Below, piece by piece: positions 51,813-61,674 of a stretch of 64,000 bases of DNA. Origin of the DNA: Verrucomicrobiia bacterium (GTDB lineage Bacteria; Verrucomicrobiota; Verrucomicrobiia; JABWAM01); NCBI GenBank assembly GCA_028687435.1, contig JAQUAF010000004.1:1-64000 (forward strand), given 5' to 3'. The notes under the pieces were generated by a model. That model made no database searches, was not told where the DNA came from, and saw nothing but the letters and a program-made list of their open reading frames with translations. Numbering within the stretch: position 1 is the first letter of the stretch; each line of letters opens with the position of its first letter. A program made the translations under genes and the position numbers.

Positions 51813-51971
51813 CGAGACTTTGCCTCAGGCCAACCCGCCTTCATCCGACTGCGGCGAGGCAGGCAAGGCAAAGCCTCGCAATTCAAAAGTAAAAATTTAA
51901 AATGATCTGGCGCCATGGCGGTTCAAAATTTTGATTTTTCAACATCATATTTTGGTTTTCAAGGAATCTAG
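51809..51971. repeat. CTAG-bounded dispersed repeat D, copy 2 (163 bp)
   Basis: This is the inverted copy of the 36131-36272 repeat. CTAG is present at both ends and contains the stop codon of the prepilin-like gene at its left end. The hairpin arms are GCGAGACTTTGCC and GGCAAAGCCTCGC, separated by a longer loop than in copy 1, which accounts for most of the size difference. The AT-rich remainder is almost identical to copy 1. Confidence 0.8.
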
Positions 51972-52062
51972 CGGTTTCGGATTCCCGTTTTCAGGTCGAG
52001 GCTTCAAAAAAATTAGCGCATTTTCATCGATAAAAACATCCGCATTAGTGAGGAGCATTCTG

Positions 52063-55000
52063 ATGAATCAGCCAAAATATCTCATGTTGGTGTGGACATT
52101 CGCCGGTTTGCTGGCCGCCGCCGCGCAGGCAAGATACGACATTGATCATGGCCCAAAGTGGCTGGCGCCAACCGGCGAATATGTCACTCCCCATATTCCA
52201 TGGCTCAAGCCCAACAGCCAGGGAACATTGAAGGTTCTTTTTTTGACCCACCGGGGCGCGATGCGCGAAGCGATTGAATTATCGCAGCGGTTCGATCTCC
52301 AAGCCTCTGTTTTTGCGATGGACCTTGCGGATGAATTTTTCCTTGAAAACGAATCATATTATTTTCCGCTGCATCCCACGGCAGACGAAATGGAAGCCGA
52401 CGCGCTGGAAAAATTAAACGTCAAGTATGATGTCATTGCGGCGGGCAACATCAAATGGAGCGCCCTGCCCATGGCGGCGCGGTATCGCATCTTCAAACAG
52501 ATATCCGAAGGCACCGCATTGGTATGCATGCGCGAAAAACCCGACGATTATCTCAAACGCGCAACCACGACAAAATCCGCCGCGGAATTATCCATGCTTT
52601 TTCCTTTTAAAGGATTGCCGGCCTTTCAGCGATATGCCAGCCTCCGGGAACTGCTCCAATCGACCATTGAGGTCAGTTCCTTTGGAAAAGGAAAAATTTA
52701 CGCATTGAAAGGTTATAAGGCCGGCCAATTGCAACTTCTCACTCCTGCCGCAACAGGCAACCCGCTCAATGTCAAAAGAGTGGAATATGATTATTATCTG
52801 GCCTATATCGGGCGCCTCCTCCTTTGCGCTGGGGGAAAGAAACCGGCGCTGACGATCAAAGGCCCCTCTTTCATCGAACGCGATGGGCTCGATCCCCGGC
52901 CTTGCGAATTCATCATTGCCAGCCAAAAAAGTTTCGAAGCCTCATTGAAAACCGTCCTGCGAAACAAAGACAATGAAATTATACGCGAACAGCAAAGCCA
53001 TCTCGTCCTGCAACCCGGTGAAAACAAGATTGCCTTTGACCCCGGCGCGATCCCTGCGGGCGGCTATTTTGCCGACATCTGGGTCTCGAAAGATGGCAGG
53101 GGGATTGACTTTGGCTCCGCTTATATGGAAGTGCGTTCCTCAACAACGATCGCCTCCATTGATTTCCAGAAGGCATGGCGAAAAGAGGACGCCCCCTGCG
53201 GACTGGTATCCATTGCCAATCCAGACGGCGATTGGAACCAGGCCTGGATGACCGTTTCGCGCAAAGACAATTTCGGCCGACTGACCGGAAAAATCCGCAT
53301 CGAATTGGACGGAACCAAAGAATCGACCGTCCAAATCCCCTTCAAACTGCCCCCCTCGGCGCCACTGAGCATCATTCAACATTTGGAGGTGGAGTTGGGC
53401 AAGGGAGCGGCAGTCATCGATAAACAAAAAAACGTTTACAGCATTTCAAATCTGCCGCCAAAAGACGACTACCGGTATATTTTTTGGGCCAGACCCTTTG
53501 AAGGTTACTTGTCGTATCCGATTTTTGAATTGGCCGCCCAAGCTGGGTTTGACACACATTATGGCGATCAACCGGGAGCTTTCACGGAAGCCGCCTTTCT
53601 GGCCAATCTTTGGCACCGGCCTTACTGCAGCGACTCAACCAAAATGTTCGATAATGTCAAATTCGATGCAGCAAACCATCTTCGCATCCCTTGTCCCAAC
53701 GACCCCAAAATGCTTAAAAGCGTCGCGGCTGAGTTGCTAAAAACCGTTGAAAAGGAAAAGGCCTTTTCCACCATGGAATACAGTATGGGCGACGAACTTT
53801 ACTTCGCCGATTATGCCCAAAAAGAAGTTTGTTTTTGCCCCCATTGCCAGGCCGGTTTTCGCCAGACTTTGGCCGTCGAATATTCATCATTGGAGGAAGT
53901 CAACCGGAAATATCAGTCAAATTACACATCCTTCGACCAAATCGCGCCCGTTACTCTGCAACAGGCCCGCCAGGAGCCGCGACTGGCGCCCTTGTGGGTC
54001 GATTATCGGCGGTTCATGGAAACGACATGGGCCAATCTTTTTCATTTTGTCCGGCAAGTCATTACAGCGGAAATACCGGGAGCCAAAACAGGTTACGAAG
54101 CTTCGGATCACTACATAAACAGCTTTTGCGCGGACTATTATAAAATGATGAGGTCCATGCAGATCAACAATCCGTACAACAGCGATTTCATGGTCTATGC
54201 CATAGCCGATTTTAGCGATCCGCAAACCTTGCTGGGTTTGGGATGGGACGGCGGTTATCACGGTGGAAGAAGTCCGGAATATCAAAAATACATTGTTTGG
54301 CGGAATTTATTTCGCGGCGCCAGAAGCCAGGCGATTTTTCTTATCGGTCCAGGCACTTTTGGCGAATCGGTCATGGCGCCCGACTTTTCATTCTACGATT
54401 ATTTCAAGCCCGGCATCAAGGAAGTGAATGAATTGCAACAGGGCATTGGCAAATTATTGATGTCATCAAAGCGGGAAAATGACGGCATCGCCATATTGTA
54501 TTCGGCCAGCAGCGTCCATGCGTCAACGCTTGCCCAGGATTTTCCTTCGATGCAGAAAGTTCTGGACAATTGGATTCCCTTGTTGACTGACGTCGGCTGC
54601 CAATTTCAAATCATTGCCTGCCAGCAGTTGGCTGATGGAATCCTGCAAAAAGAGAATTTTAAAACATTGATCCTGCCCTATGCCCAGGCGTTGTCGCCGC
54701 AAGAAATCTCAAGGATCAAGGACTTTGTCAAAAACGGCGGTGCCGTTCTCGCCGATCTCCGACCCGGGGTGCGCGATCAGCATGGCAGACCCTATGACAC
54801 CAGCCCTCTGGACGAAGTTTTCGGCGTCAAACAAAACACTTCTTCTCCTTGTCCAAAAAAAGGAACCCTCGCCATTGAGTCAGACGAAGCTGACAATCCA
54901 ATAAAAGATGCGCTGAACGACGCCTCCCTGAAACTGACGGACGGCCGGGCAATGGCGAAATCGGACGAAACGCCGCTCGTAATCAACCATCATTACGGCA

Positions 55001-55734
55001 AGGGCAGAGCCGTATTGCTGAATTTGTCATTGGCCGATTACATTTTGGCGGTCCATAGCTTGGAAAGCGGATCGAGCGCAAGCATGAACGCCAACTCTCC
55101 TAAATATCGACGTTTAATCGCCAGACAAATGGCGGATTTGGGATGGAAACCCAAAATAACCATCGACCCCGTTATAAAAGGCCTGCAAACGTATCGTTTT
55201 GCAAACGGCTCCCATGAATATCTGGGGCTGCTGCAGGATTTGCCGGAAAACACCATGAATTATGCCTCAGGCAAGGCCAGGCCTTTGGACCGGACCGCCA
55301 TAAAAATAAAGCTTCAAAAACCGCGCCATGTCTACGATATGCGCCTCAAACAATATCTGGGTTATGTCGATCGACTGGCCATCACCATCGAGCCCGCGCA
55401 AGCGCAGTTGTTCAGCTTTCTTCCCGATCGGAAACGGGAAATCAAATTAAAACTGCCCCCCCAGGTCCGGCAGGGACAACCTCTTGAATATCAGGCGGAT
55501 TGGCCGCTCCATGCGGCGGAGAGCCAACAATGCGTTTTTCATGCCGCCCTGCTTTCACCCGCCGGCGATAAACCGCGATATTATGAGGCGAATCTTCTTT
55601 TCAAAAATGGACGGTTGAAAGGCGTTATTCCGCTGGCCTTGAATGAGAAAACCGGAAAATGGCAACTGATTGTAAATGACATTGCCTCGGGCATGGTTGC
55701 CGCGGAATATTTTCAAATATGTGAAGCAAAATGA
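52063..55734 (+). CDS. Large secreted glycosidase-like protein (GH42/trimerisation-like)
   Basis: This exported protein has 1223 residues. AGGAG lies seven bases before the ATG at 52063, and the signal peptide ends near AAAQARYD. The central part (about 480-800) looks like a GH42-type barrel: TMEYSMGDELYFADYAQKEV and CFCPHCQAGFRQTLAVEY (a zinc-type CxxC), with a Glu in GDE as candidate catalyst. Residues about 800-930 resemble the beta-galactosidase trimerisation domain (FKTLILPYAQALSPQEISRI, VKNGGAVLADLRPGV). N- and C-terminal beta-rich parts are unassigned. The substrate is unknown. First of three linked exported genes. Confidence 0.8.
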   Translation: MNQPKYLMLVWTFAGLLAAAAQARYDIDHGPKWLAPTGEYVTPHIPWLKPNSQGTLKVLFLTHRGAMREAIELSQRFDLQASVFAMDLADEFFLENESYYFPLHPTADEMEADALEKLNVKYDVIAAGNIKWSALPMAARYRIFKQISEGTALVCMREKPDDYLKRATTTKSAAELSMLFPFKGLPAFQRYASLRELLQSTIEVSSFGKGKIYALKGYKAGQLQLLTPAATGNPLNVKRVEYDYYLAYIGRLLLCAGGKKPALTIKGPSFIERDGLDPRPCEFIIASQKSFEASLKTVLRNKDNEIIREQQSHLVLQPGENKIAFDPGAIPAGGYFADIWVSKDGRGIDFGSAYMEVRSSTTIASIDFQKAWRKEDAPCGLVSIANPDGDWNQAWMTVSRKDNFGRLTGKIRIELDGTKESTVQIPFKLPPSAPLSIIQHLEVELGKGAAVIDKQKNVYSISNLPPKDDYRYIFWARPFEGYLSYPIFELAAQAGFDTHYGDQPGAFTEAAFLANLWHRPYCSDSTKMFDNVKFDAANHLRIPCPNDPKMLKSVAAELLKTVEKEKAFSTMEYSMGDELYFADYAQKEVCFCPHCQAGFRQTLAVEYSSLEEVNRKYQSNYTSFDQIAPVTLQQARQEPRLAPLWVDYRRFMETTWANLFHFVRQVITAEIPGAKTGYEASDHYINSFCADYYKMMRSMQINNPYNSDFMVYAIADFSDPQTLLGLGWDGGYHGGRSPEYQKYIVWRNLFRGARSQAIFLIGPGTFGESVMAPDFSFYDYFKPGIKEVNELQQGIGKLLMSSKRENDGIAILYSASSVHASTLAQDFPSMQKVLDNWIPLLTDVGCQFQIIACQQLADGILQKENFKTLILPYAQALSPQEISRIKDFVKNGGAVLADLRPGVRDQHGRPYDTSPLDEVFGVKQNTSSPCPKKGTLAIESDEADNPIKDALNDASLKLTDGRAMAKSDETPLVINHHYGKGRAVLLNLSLADYILAVHSLESGSSASMNANSPKYRRLIARQMADLGWKPKITIDPVIKGLQTYRFANGSHEYLGLLQDLPENTMNYASGKARPLDRTAIKIKLQKPRHVYDMRLKQYLGYVDRLAITIEPAQAQLFSFLPDRKREIKLKLPPQVRQGQPLEYQADWPLHAAESQQCVFHAALLSPAGDKPRYYEANLLFKNGRLKGVIPLALNEKTGKWQLIVNDIASGMVAAEYFQICEAK

Positions 55735-55788
55735 ATCAGTGTTACGCCAAAGCACATGATGACGATCATGAAAAACAGAGGAAACGGA

Positions 55789-56784
55789 ATGAAAATAAAA
55801 GCCATTTTAATCCCGTTTTTTTGTCTGATTCAAGGGGTGAATGCCTCGGAGCGGAACCGTGTTGAATATCCTTGTTATCGACTGTCACAAGAACCCGGTT
55901 TGACTGCCGATTTTGACGGCGCCATTTGGAGGGCCATTCCCGCCAAGGGCGGCTTTTTGATTTGCGAATCAAATCAATTGGCCGCTAAAAAGCCGACATT
56001 TTTCAAGGCGGGATGGACCGGGATCAACTTATGTTTGGCCATCAAATGTTACGATGGCGAGTCCCGGCGATTGCGAGCCAGGGCGTCTGAACAGGGAAGT
56101 GTCTGGCTGGATGACAGCGTGGAGATTTTTTTCAAGCCGCCAAAAGCGAAAAACTATTTTCAAATGGTTGTTAACAGCGCGGGAACGGGATACACCGGCA
56201 TGGGGGAAGCGGGGTCCATCGGCAATCCGTCATGGCAAGCCAAATCGGTTGTCAATAATGACGGTTGGTCGATCAATGTCATCATCCCATTCAAAATGTT
56301 GGGCCAAACGCCTGCGAACGGAGAACGCTGGCCGGCCAATGTGGCCCGGAATTCTTTCACGGGAGTTCCGGCGGAAACCCACACCTGTTGGCCGCCATTG
56401 AAGACCGGCTTTCATGACACTGCCAACTTTGGCGAGTTTGTTTTTAAAACAGAAGCCCCGTCAGCTCTTGAAGCCGGAAAAATAGCGGCCGATCTCAACG
56501 CCGCTTATGTCATTTTTCTTAAAGAACAGTTTGGCCGCTGGACCAAGGAATATCCGGCCAGTCTGCTGACCATCAAGGAATGCCTGCAAGCTCCGGCGTT
56601 GAAATCCGGAGCCGAAGCGTTGAAAGCGTGTTGGGATGAATATGCGCGGTTGTCAACCAGGGAGGGATCGACACTTGATGATCAAGCGATTTTTTTAATG
56701 CGGAACACAAATTTATTGCGTCAGACCCAGGAAATAAAAAAACAATTGGCGCTGGAAAAACTTTTTGCAAACGTTGGAAAGTAA
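55789..56784 (+). CDS. Secreted CBM9-like carbohydrate-binding protein
   Basis: The protein has 331 residues. A signal peptide (IKAILIPFFCLIQGVNAS) precedes a CBM9/DOMON-like domain: LTADFDGAIWRAIPAKGGF, VWLDDSVEIFFKP, and WQAKSVVNNDGWSINVIIPF. The C-terminal 90 residues are helical. GAGGA upstream favours the ATG at 55789 over 55756. It lies 54 nt after the glycosidase-like gene and 10 nt before the LamG gene, so the three are probably one operon acting on the same glycan. Confidence 0.85.
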   Translation: MKIKAILIPFFCLIQGVNASERNRVEYPCYRLSQEPGLTADFDGAIWRAIPAKGGFLICESNQLAAKKPTFFKAGWTGINLCLAIKCYDGESRRLRARASEQGSVWLDDSVEIFFKPPKAKNYFQMVVNSAGTGYTGMGEAGSIGNPSWQAKSVVNNDGWSINVIIPFKMLGQTPANGERWPANVARNSFTGVPAETHTCWPPLKTGFHDTANFGEFVFKTEAPSALEAGKIAADLNAAYVIFLKEQFGRWTKEYPASLLTIKECLQAPALKSGAEALKACWDEYARLSTREGSTLDDQAIFLMRNTNLLRQTQEIKKQLALEKLFANVGK

Positions 56785-56794
56785 GGAATGGATG

Positions 56795-57853
56795 ATGAAA
56801 TTGCATCGAAAATTCCAGCTGATGCTGATGTTCTCAATGGGTTTGTTTTCCATTCATCCCGCCACCGCCGCCATGCTGTTTGACGGCGTGGATGATTATC
56901 TGTCCGCCAAGGGAAAAATCCCCGCCGGCCTGGAAAGCATGACGATTTGCGTCTGGATCAAAGGCCTTCATCATAATGCAAACCTGTTCAGGAGCGAGGC
57001 CTTCCTGTTGCATTTCGATTGTCCATATGCGTTTTACCTCATGGCTTCCGACGGTTCCAACAGCGGTTATTTAAAATGGGACACGGATGTAACCTGCAAC
57101 CAGGAATGGCAGCATCTGGCCGCAACATGGAGCAATCCCGTCATCGGCGACGGCAAAATGCGGTTGTATATCAATGGGAAAAAACAAAAAAAGGATTTGT
57201 CCTTCACGGGAGGAAAAGACAAACAACTGGCATCGCTGCGTTCCCTGCTGATTGGCCGCAAGTTCAACGAAGGCATTCAATTCCATCAAGGCCTGTTGGA
57301 AGACGCCCGTTTTTACGCGCGAGCCCTGTCCAACAGCGAAATCCTCGCCATTTATGCGATGTCGGGCTCCGACCAAATCACCAACGGATTGCTGTGGCAG
57401 TTCAAATTGAATGAGAGCCCGCCGGGAACCCGCGCAGACGAAAACCAGCCAGCGCTGGATTCCAGCGCAAACGCCAATCACGCCATTGCGCATGGCGACC
57501 CAATTTATCGGTTATCGGCGTTGAACTCCGAGAATCCCCCCCCCTCTCATGCCGGCTCTGCGGCGGAAATTGAAGATAACGAAGCGCGCAAAGCCAAATT
57601 TGCCAATATCGCCGGCAACCTGAAAAAAATCCATGCGGTCAATTCCTTGTGCAAAGCTAAAAAAGAGGAATTGACAAATTGGTTTAAAGCGCATCCGCAT
57701 GAAGAAGCCAAGTGGTCGGATCGATTCGGAAAATTGAACAAGCTTTACGACATGCAAGCCGGAAACGTCTATTATCGAACGGAAGACATCCTGCGCCAAT
57801 ATCTGGATTTAGAAGCCGAGGCGGGGCTTGAATTGCTTTTTGAAAATCAATGA
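56795..57853 (+). CDS. Secreted LamG/concanavalin A-like lectin domain protein
   Basis: The protein has 352 residues: signal peptide (LMLMFSMGLFSIHPATAA), then a LamG jelly roll (MLFDGVDDYLSAKGKIPAGL, EWQHLAATWSNPV, MRLYINGKKQKKDLSF, LEDARFYARALSNSEILAIY), then a charged helical C-terminus. AAGGA is seven bases before the ATG at 56795. Third gene of the exported carbohydrate-type set. No anchor was seen. The whole set is more AT-rich than its neighbours, which may mean transfer. Confidence 0.88.
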   Translation: MKLHRKFQLMLMFSMGLFSIHPATAAMLFDGVDDYLSAKGKIPAGLESMTICVWIKGLHHNANLFRSEAFLLHFDCPYAFYLMASDGSNSGYLKWDTDVTCNQEWQHLAATWSNPVIGDGKMRLYINGKKQKKDLSFTGGKDKQLASLRSLLIGRKFNEGIQFHQGLLEDARFYARALSNSEILAIYAMSGSDQITNGLLWQFKLNESPPGTRADENQPALDSSANANHAIAHGDPIYRLSALNSENPPPSHAGSAAEIEDNEARKAKFANIAGNLKKIHAVNSLCKAKKEELTNWFKAHPHEEAKWSDRFGKLNKLYDMQAGNVYYRTEDILRQYLDLEAEAGLELLFENQ

Positions 57854-58059
57854 TATGCGGCCTTGCTTCAAAAGACTTGCAGCCCCGCGAGTGTGGAACG
57901 CGAAATTTCCATGATCTTCGGCAGTTCCCTCCGGCATTTGATGCGCCTGGCCCAGGGAAAATGGAAATATCCGATTTAAAAAAATCGGCGCGGGGCATGG
58001 GGCATGCCGGGCCATGTCGCGTCTTGCCAAACCGGGATGGCAGCGGCATGATGAGGGGC

Positions 58060-59622
58060 ATGGGGCGATTCTTCAATGTGGCCGGGCCATGCATCCCGGG
58101 CGAACATTACCTGCTGCCATCCGAGCGGCGGTGCGCGGATTTGCTGCCGCTGATCGAACAGAATCAATACTTCGTCATTCACGCGGCGCGTCAGACGGGC
58201 AAAACCACCCTGTTGAAATCCATCGTTTCCACGCTGAACCGGGGCGGGCGTTATCTGGCGATCTATTCCTCGGTGGAACAATTGCGGGCCGCGCCCCAGC
58301 CCCAGACCGGCATTCCCAGCCTGCTCCATGTTTTAAAGGATGACCTCCAGTGCCTCCCGGGAATGGAAACCTTCGATTTTCTCGAAGGCATCGACTTGGC
58401 CGATCCCCATACCGCCCTGCGCAAGGCGTTGCATCAACTGGCGCGCAAGGCGGGAAAACCCACGGTCATCTTCTTTGACGAAGCCGACTCGCTGCGGGAG
58501 GATTTGCTGATTTGTTTTCTCACCCAATTGCGGGGGGGATACATCGGCCGGGACACGGCCGCTTTTCCCCAATCCATCGCCCTGGTCGGAATGCGCGATC
58601 TGCGGGATTACAAGGCCAGTGTGCGCGAGGGCCGGAAACGCCTCGGCGGCGGGAGTCCCTTCAATATCGTCACCGAATCCCTGACCTTGCGCAATTTCTC
58701 CCGGGAGGAAACAGCCGAACTCTACGGACAGCACACCGCCGACACCGGCCAGGTTTTCGAGCCGGATGCGGTGGACTTCGTTTTCCGGCAAACCGACGGC
58801 CAACCCTGGCTGGTCAACGCCGTGGCCCGTGAATGCATCGAAAAAATTCTCCAGCGTGATTTCTCCAAGCCGGTAACCGGGGAACTGGTTGAGCAGGCCA
58901 TTCAAAACATCATCCTGCGGCGCGACACCCACATTGACAGCCTGATTGAAAAGCTGAAAGAGGAGCGGGTGCGCAAAATTGTCGAGCCGGTCTTGACAGG
59001 CGACAAGCGCGAGTTCAATTCGGCGGATGACGATTGCCGGTACGCACTGGATCTTGGGCTGCTGAAAAACGACCGGGAAGGTTTGTGTCCGGCCAATCCC
59101 ATTTACGCGGAGGTCATGATCCGGATGTTGAGTTTGCTGGCCCAGGAACGGATGGCGGATATGCAATTATCCACCCCCCTTGCCCGCTACAGCCAGGGCG
59201 GCGGATTGGACATGAAAAAACTGCTCAAGGATTTTCAGGCTTTCTGGCGCGAGAACGCGGAGATGATGGGCGACGCCTCCGATTACCGCGAGGCGGTGCC
59301 GCATCTGGTTCTGCAGGCTTTTTTGCAAAGAATCCTCAACGGCGGAGGCCGGATTCATCGCGAGTTTGCGGTGGGACGGCGGCGGATGGATCTGTTGATC
59401 GAATGGGAAAAGGGGCGTTATCCGCTGGAAATCAAGCTATGGCGGGGCGAAAAGACGGAGGAAGAGGGGCTGGCCCAATTGGGAAATTATCTGGAGCGCG
59501 TCAATTGCCCGGAAGGCTGGCTGGTGCTTTTCGACCGGCGTCCGGAACGCTCCTGGGATGAAAAAATTTTCTGGCGTGAAGCCGGGTCAAAAAACCGCAA
59601 AATTCATATCGCAGGCTGCTAA
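58060..59622 (+). CDS. AAA-like ATPase with PD-(D/E)XK nuclease-like tail
   Basis: The protein has 520 residues. FFNVAGPCIPGEHYLLP leads into a Walker A with Lys48 in HAARQTGKTTLL, then Walker B KPTVIFFDEADSL. The middle is helical (winged-helix-like). The last 110 residues have FAVGRRRMDLLIEWEKGRYP and LEIKLWRG, the D...E-x-K pattern of PD-(D/E)XK folds. Such STAND-like/AAA_35 proteins are common, often multicopy and of unknown role; some are suspected selfish or defence-linked. An earlier start is possible. Element C begins at its stop codon. Confidence 0.85.
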   Translation: MGRFFNVAGPCIPGEHYLLPSERRCADLLPLIEQNQYFVIHAARQTGKTTLLKSIVSTLNRGGRYLAIYSSVEQLRAAPQPQTGIPSLLHVLKDDLQCLPGMETFDFLEGIDLADPHTALRKALHQLARKAGKPTVIFFDEADSLREDLLICFLTQLRGGYIGRDTAAFPQSIALVGMRDLRDYKASVREGRKRLGGGSPFNIVTESLTLRNFSREETAELYGQHTADTGQVFEPDAVDFVFRQTDGQPWLVNAVARECIEKILQRDFSKPVTGELVEQAIQNIILRRDTHIDSLIEKLKEERVRKIVEPVLTGDKREFNSADDDCRYALDLGLLKNDREGLCPANPIYAEVMIRMLSLLAQERMADMQLSTPLARYSQGGGLDMKKLLKDFQAFWRENAEMMGDASDYREAVPHLVLQAFLQRILNGGGRIHREFAVGRRRMDLLIEWEKGRYPLEIKLWRGEKTEEEGLAQLGNYLERVNCPEGWLVLFDRRPERSWDEKIFWREAGSKNRKIHIAGC

Positions 59623-59901
59623 GTACCCTGTTTCATAAATACGATAATGTATGGTGGGAGCGCCACAAGAGTCTGCGCGCGGCGCGGCTGGGATGCCAAT
59701 CCCCTTCATGGGGCTTGGCTCCCAGCCGCAACAAAGCGTGGAGCTTGTGCCGCCCCACCCGCAGCGGGCTGGAGGCTTTTGGCGATGGCCAGCGTTAGGC
59801 GTGGGAGGGCAAGCCCGCGGGGATTGCCACTCCACGCCTGCCTTGCCCAATCGCCAACATCCTCTCAGCCATACGTTATCGTATTTATGAAACAGGGCAC
59901 T
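59622..59901. mobile_element. Miniature inverted-repeat element C (280 bp)
   Basis: Arms of 33 bp (59622-59654 and 59869-59901) match at 31 positions and include CCCTGTTTCATAAATACGAT. Internal perfect stems are CGGCTGGGA/TCCCAGCCG, with the core ATCCCCTTCATGGGGC between them, and AGGCGTGG/CCACGCCT, with GGGCAAGCCCGCGGGGATTG inside. The first core is the reverse complement of that in element A; the second matches element B. The first base is the last base of the ATPase stop codon. No transposase gene. Confidence 0.78.
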
Positions 59902-59947
59902 AAGGGGTTGCGTTCATCCGCGCAACGATCAGGTTTTTGGGGTTCCT

Positions 59948-61654
59948 TTATTTTTTGCCCGGATCCATCACGAAATCGTCCACTTGGAGGGACGCGCGGA
60001 ATTGCCCCACATCCACCGCTTCGATCCGGACCAGTTCGGCATCCGCCAGCCAATCGTCGGTGATTACATTTTTTTCACCGTTGGCGCTTGTTGTCTGGCG
60101 TTCAAAGCGCAAAGATGAGGAATGAAAATCAGTTAATGACAGACGCAGATGCCGGTCGGGTGATCGTTGCTCGATAAGCAATTCCTGTTGCTTGGGGTTT
60201 CGCAAGGCAAACAGGCATGGCCTGTCCTGGATCATATCGCGAAGCGGGTTGAGGCGAACTGCCGGGCAGAAAAGCAGGGCGATCTTTTTTTCAAGCAAAT
60301 CAATGTTTATTTCAGTTTTATTTTTGTTGATTTTTTTCAACTTGAGTTGCGAAAATTTTCCGCGCCAAAAGATGTTCTGCTCCAGCGGCCCGATGGTTGT
60401 GGCATTATATTTTTCAACAACCAGATCCATCGTCAGATCCAATCGGGCCGGGGTCGTGGAATATTTTTCATACAATTTTTTCCCGATCACGAACAATGGG
60501 GCCGTTTCGGATGGAATTGATGATGGATTAATGATGCGGTTCTGCTTCCCAATTGCCGACTGGATGGCGGGGCCGTCATTTTGCAGGCAGAACTGCGTAT
60601 TAACCAACTGCCCCAGGCTGATTGCCACTCCATCGCGAAAGGTTATCCGATTATGGCTGGTGCGCCACAATCGTCCCCCACAGTCCTGCGGGAGCCCCGT
60701 GATATTCAGGCCGCGGCCAACGCCAACGTTCGGGTTTGGCACATCGATCATCTTTTGCCCATGAGATGTAAAACTCGCATGAGATGTTATTTTTCCATAT
60801 CGATCATTGCTCAGAGTAACTGTTGGTGCCGCGCCACGGAATACCCGGTTGATTGGCGGCGGTCTGAAAAAGCCCCACGAGTCCCCGGGAACAAGCGAGA
60901 TAACTCCGCTGACGAAAAAGATGGCAAGAATGAGCGATTGCCAGGATCGGGTTGCATGCCGTGTTTTATACTGGTAAAACAGCAAGAATATGCCAAACAA
61001 AACGCAGAAAACGTCGCAGACAATCATTCTTTCCTGAGAATAAACGATCCAGTCTTGAAGATAATGCTCAATAAAAGATGCGGGACCTTCCCGCCACCCG
61101 AATAAAACGAGAATCTTTCCTATAAATAAAATGCCTGAAAAAATCCCAATGGAAATGGCAACGGCAATCTCCGTCATGATAAAACTTGCCAGTTCTTTGG
61201 TGAGCGCGGCAATAACCATTGCCAGGGTGGCAAAGGAAATTTCCCGCAACAGGATTTCAGGAATGGCGTACCAAACGCAAACGGGGGAAAACCCGCCGCC
61301 CAGAATTTCCAGCAGTTGGACAATCAAGGACGGCAATATCAAAATCAGAATGACAAATAAACTTTTTCCGGCAAGCAGGACTCGGCCGCCAATGGGACGT
61401 GTCAGCCAAAATGCCGTGGTTCCAACCAGATTGTCCTCATGAATCAGCATGGGGATCATCACCAGCCAAAGGAGGGGGCGAAAAAGCGACACGCCTTGTG
61501 AAAACATGTTAAAAGCGACGGAGACCCAGTCATAATCGTTGTTCATGCCCGCGCACGCCAAGCCAAGTTGCGCCAGAAGCAGCGCAAACCAGATGGCGAC
61601 AAACCAGCGCAAACGGCGGCAATCTTTTTTGAAGAGATGAAAAGCCAGATTCAT
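59948..61654 (-). CDS. ABC-2 type transporter permease with large C-terminal domain
   Basis: The protein has 568 residues. The N-terminal 260 contain about six membrane helices (FVAIWFALLLAQLGLACAG, LLWLVMIPMLIHEDNLVGTT), with the DNL-x-GTTAFWLTRP segment typical of ABC-2 permeases encoded next to YtrA-type GntR regulators. The C-terminal 300 residues are polar and presumably extracytoplasmic after a final helix; their fold is not recognised. It is the last gene of the GntR-ABC operon, 20 nt after the ATPase gene. The substrate is unknown. Confidence 0.85.
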   Translation of the reverse strand: MNLAFHLFKKDCRRLRWFVAIWFALLLAQLGLACAGMNNDYDWVSVAFNMFSQGVSLFRPLLWLVMIPMLIHEDNLVGTTAFWLTRPIGGRVLLAGKSLFVILILILPSLIVQLLEILGGGFSPVCVWYAIPEILLREISFATLAMVIAALTKELASFIMTEIAVAISIGIFSGILFIGKILVLFGWREGPASFIEHYLQDWIVYSQERMIVCDVFCVLFGIFLLFYQYKTRHATRSWQSLILAIFFVSGVISLVPGDSWGFFRPPPINRVFRGAAPTVTLSNDRYGKITSHASFTSHGQKMIDVPNPNVGVGRGLNITGLPQDCGGRLWRTSHNRITFRDGVAISLGQLVNTQFCLQNDGPAIQSAIGKQNRIINPSSIPSETAPLFVIGKKLYEKYSTTPARLDLTMDLVVEKYNATTIGPLEQNIFWRGKFSQLKLKKINKNKTEINIDLLEKKIALLFCPAVRLNPLRDMIQDRPCLFALRNPKQQELLIEQRSPDRHLRLSLTDFHSSSLRFERQTTSANGEKNVITDDWLADAELVRIEAVDVGQFRASLQVDDFVMDPGKK

Positions 61655-61674
61655 ACGGTTTCCTTATGATCAAG

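Noticed and set aside
59647-60063. Short open frames within element C
   Set aside because: They are translations of inverted-repeat DNA with no start signals or motifs.
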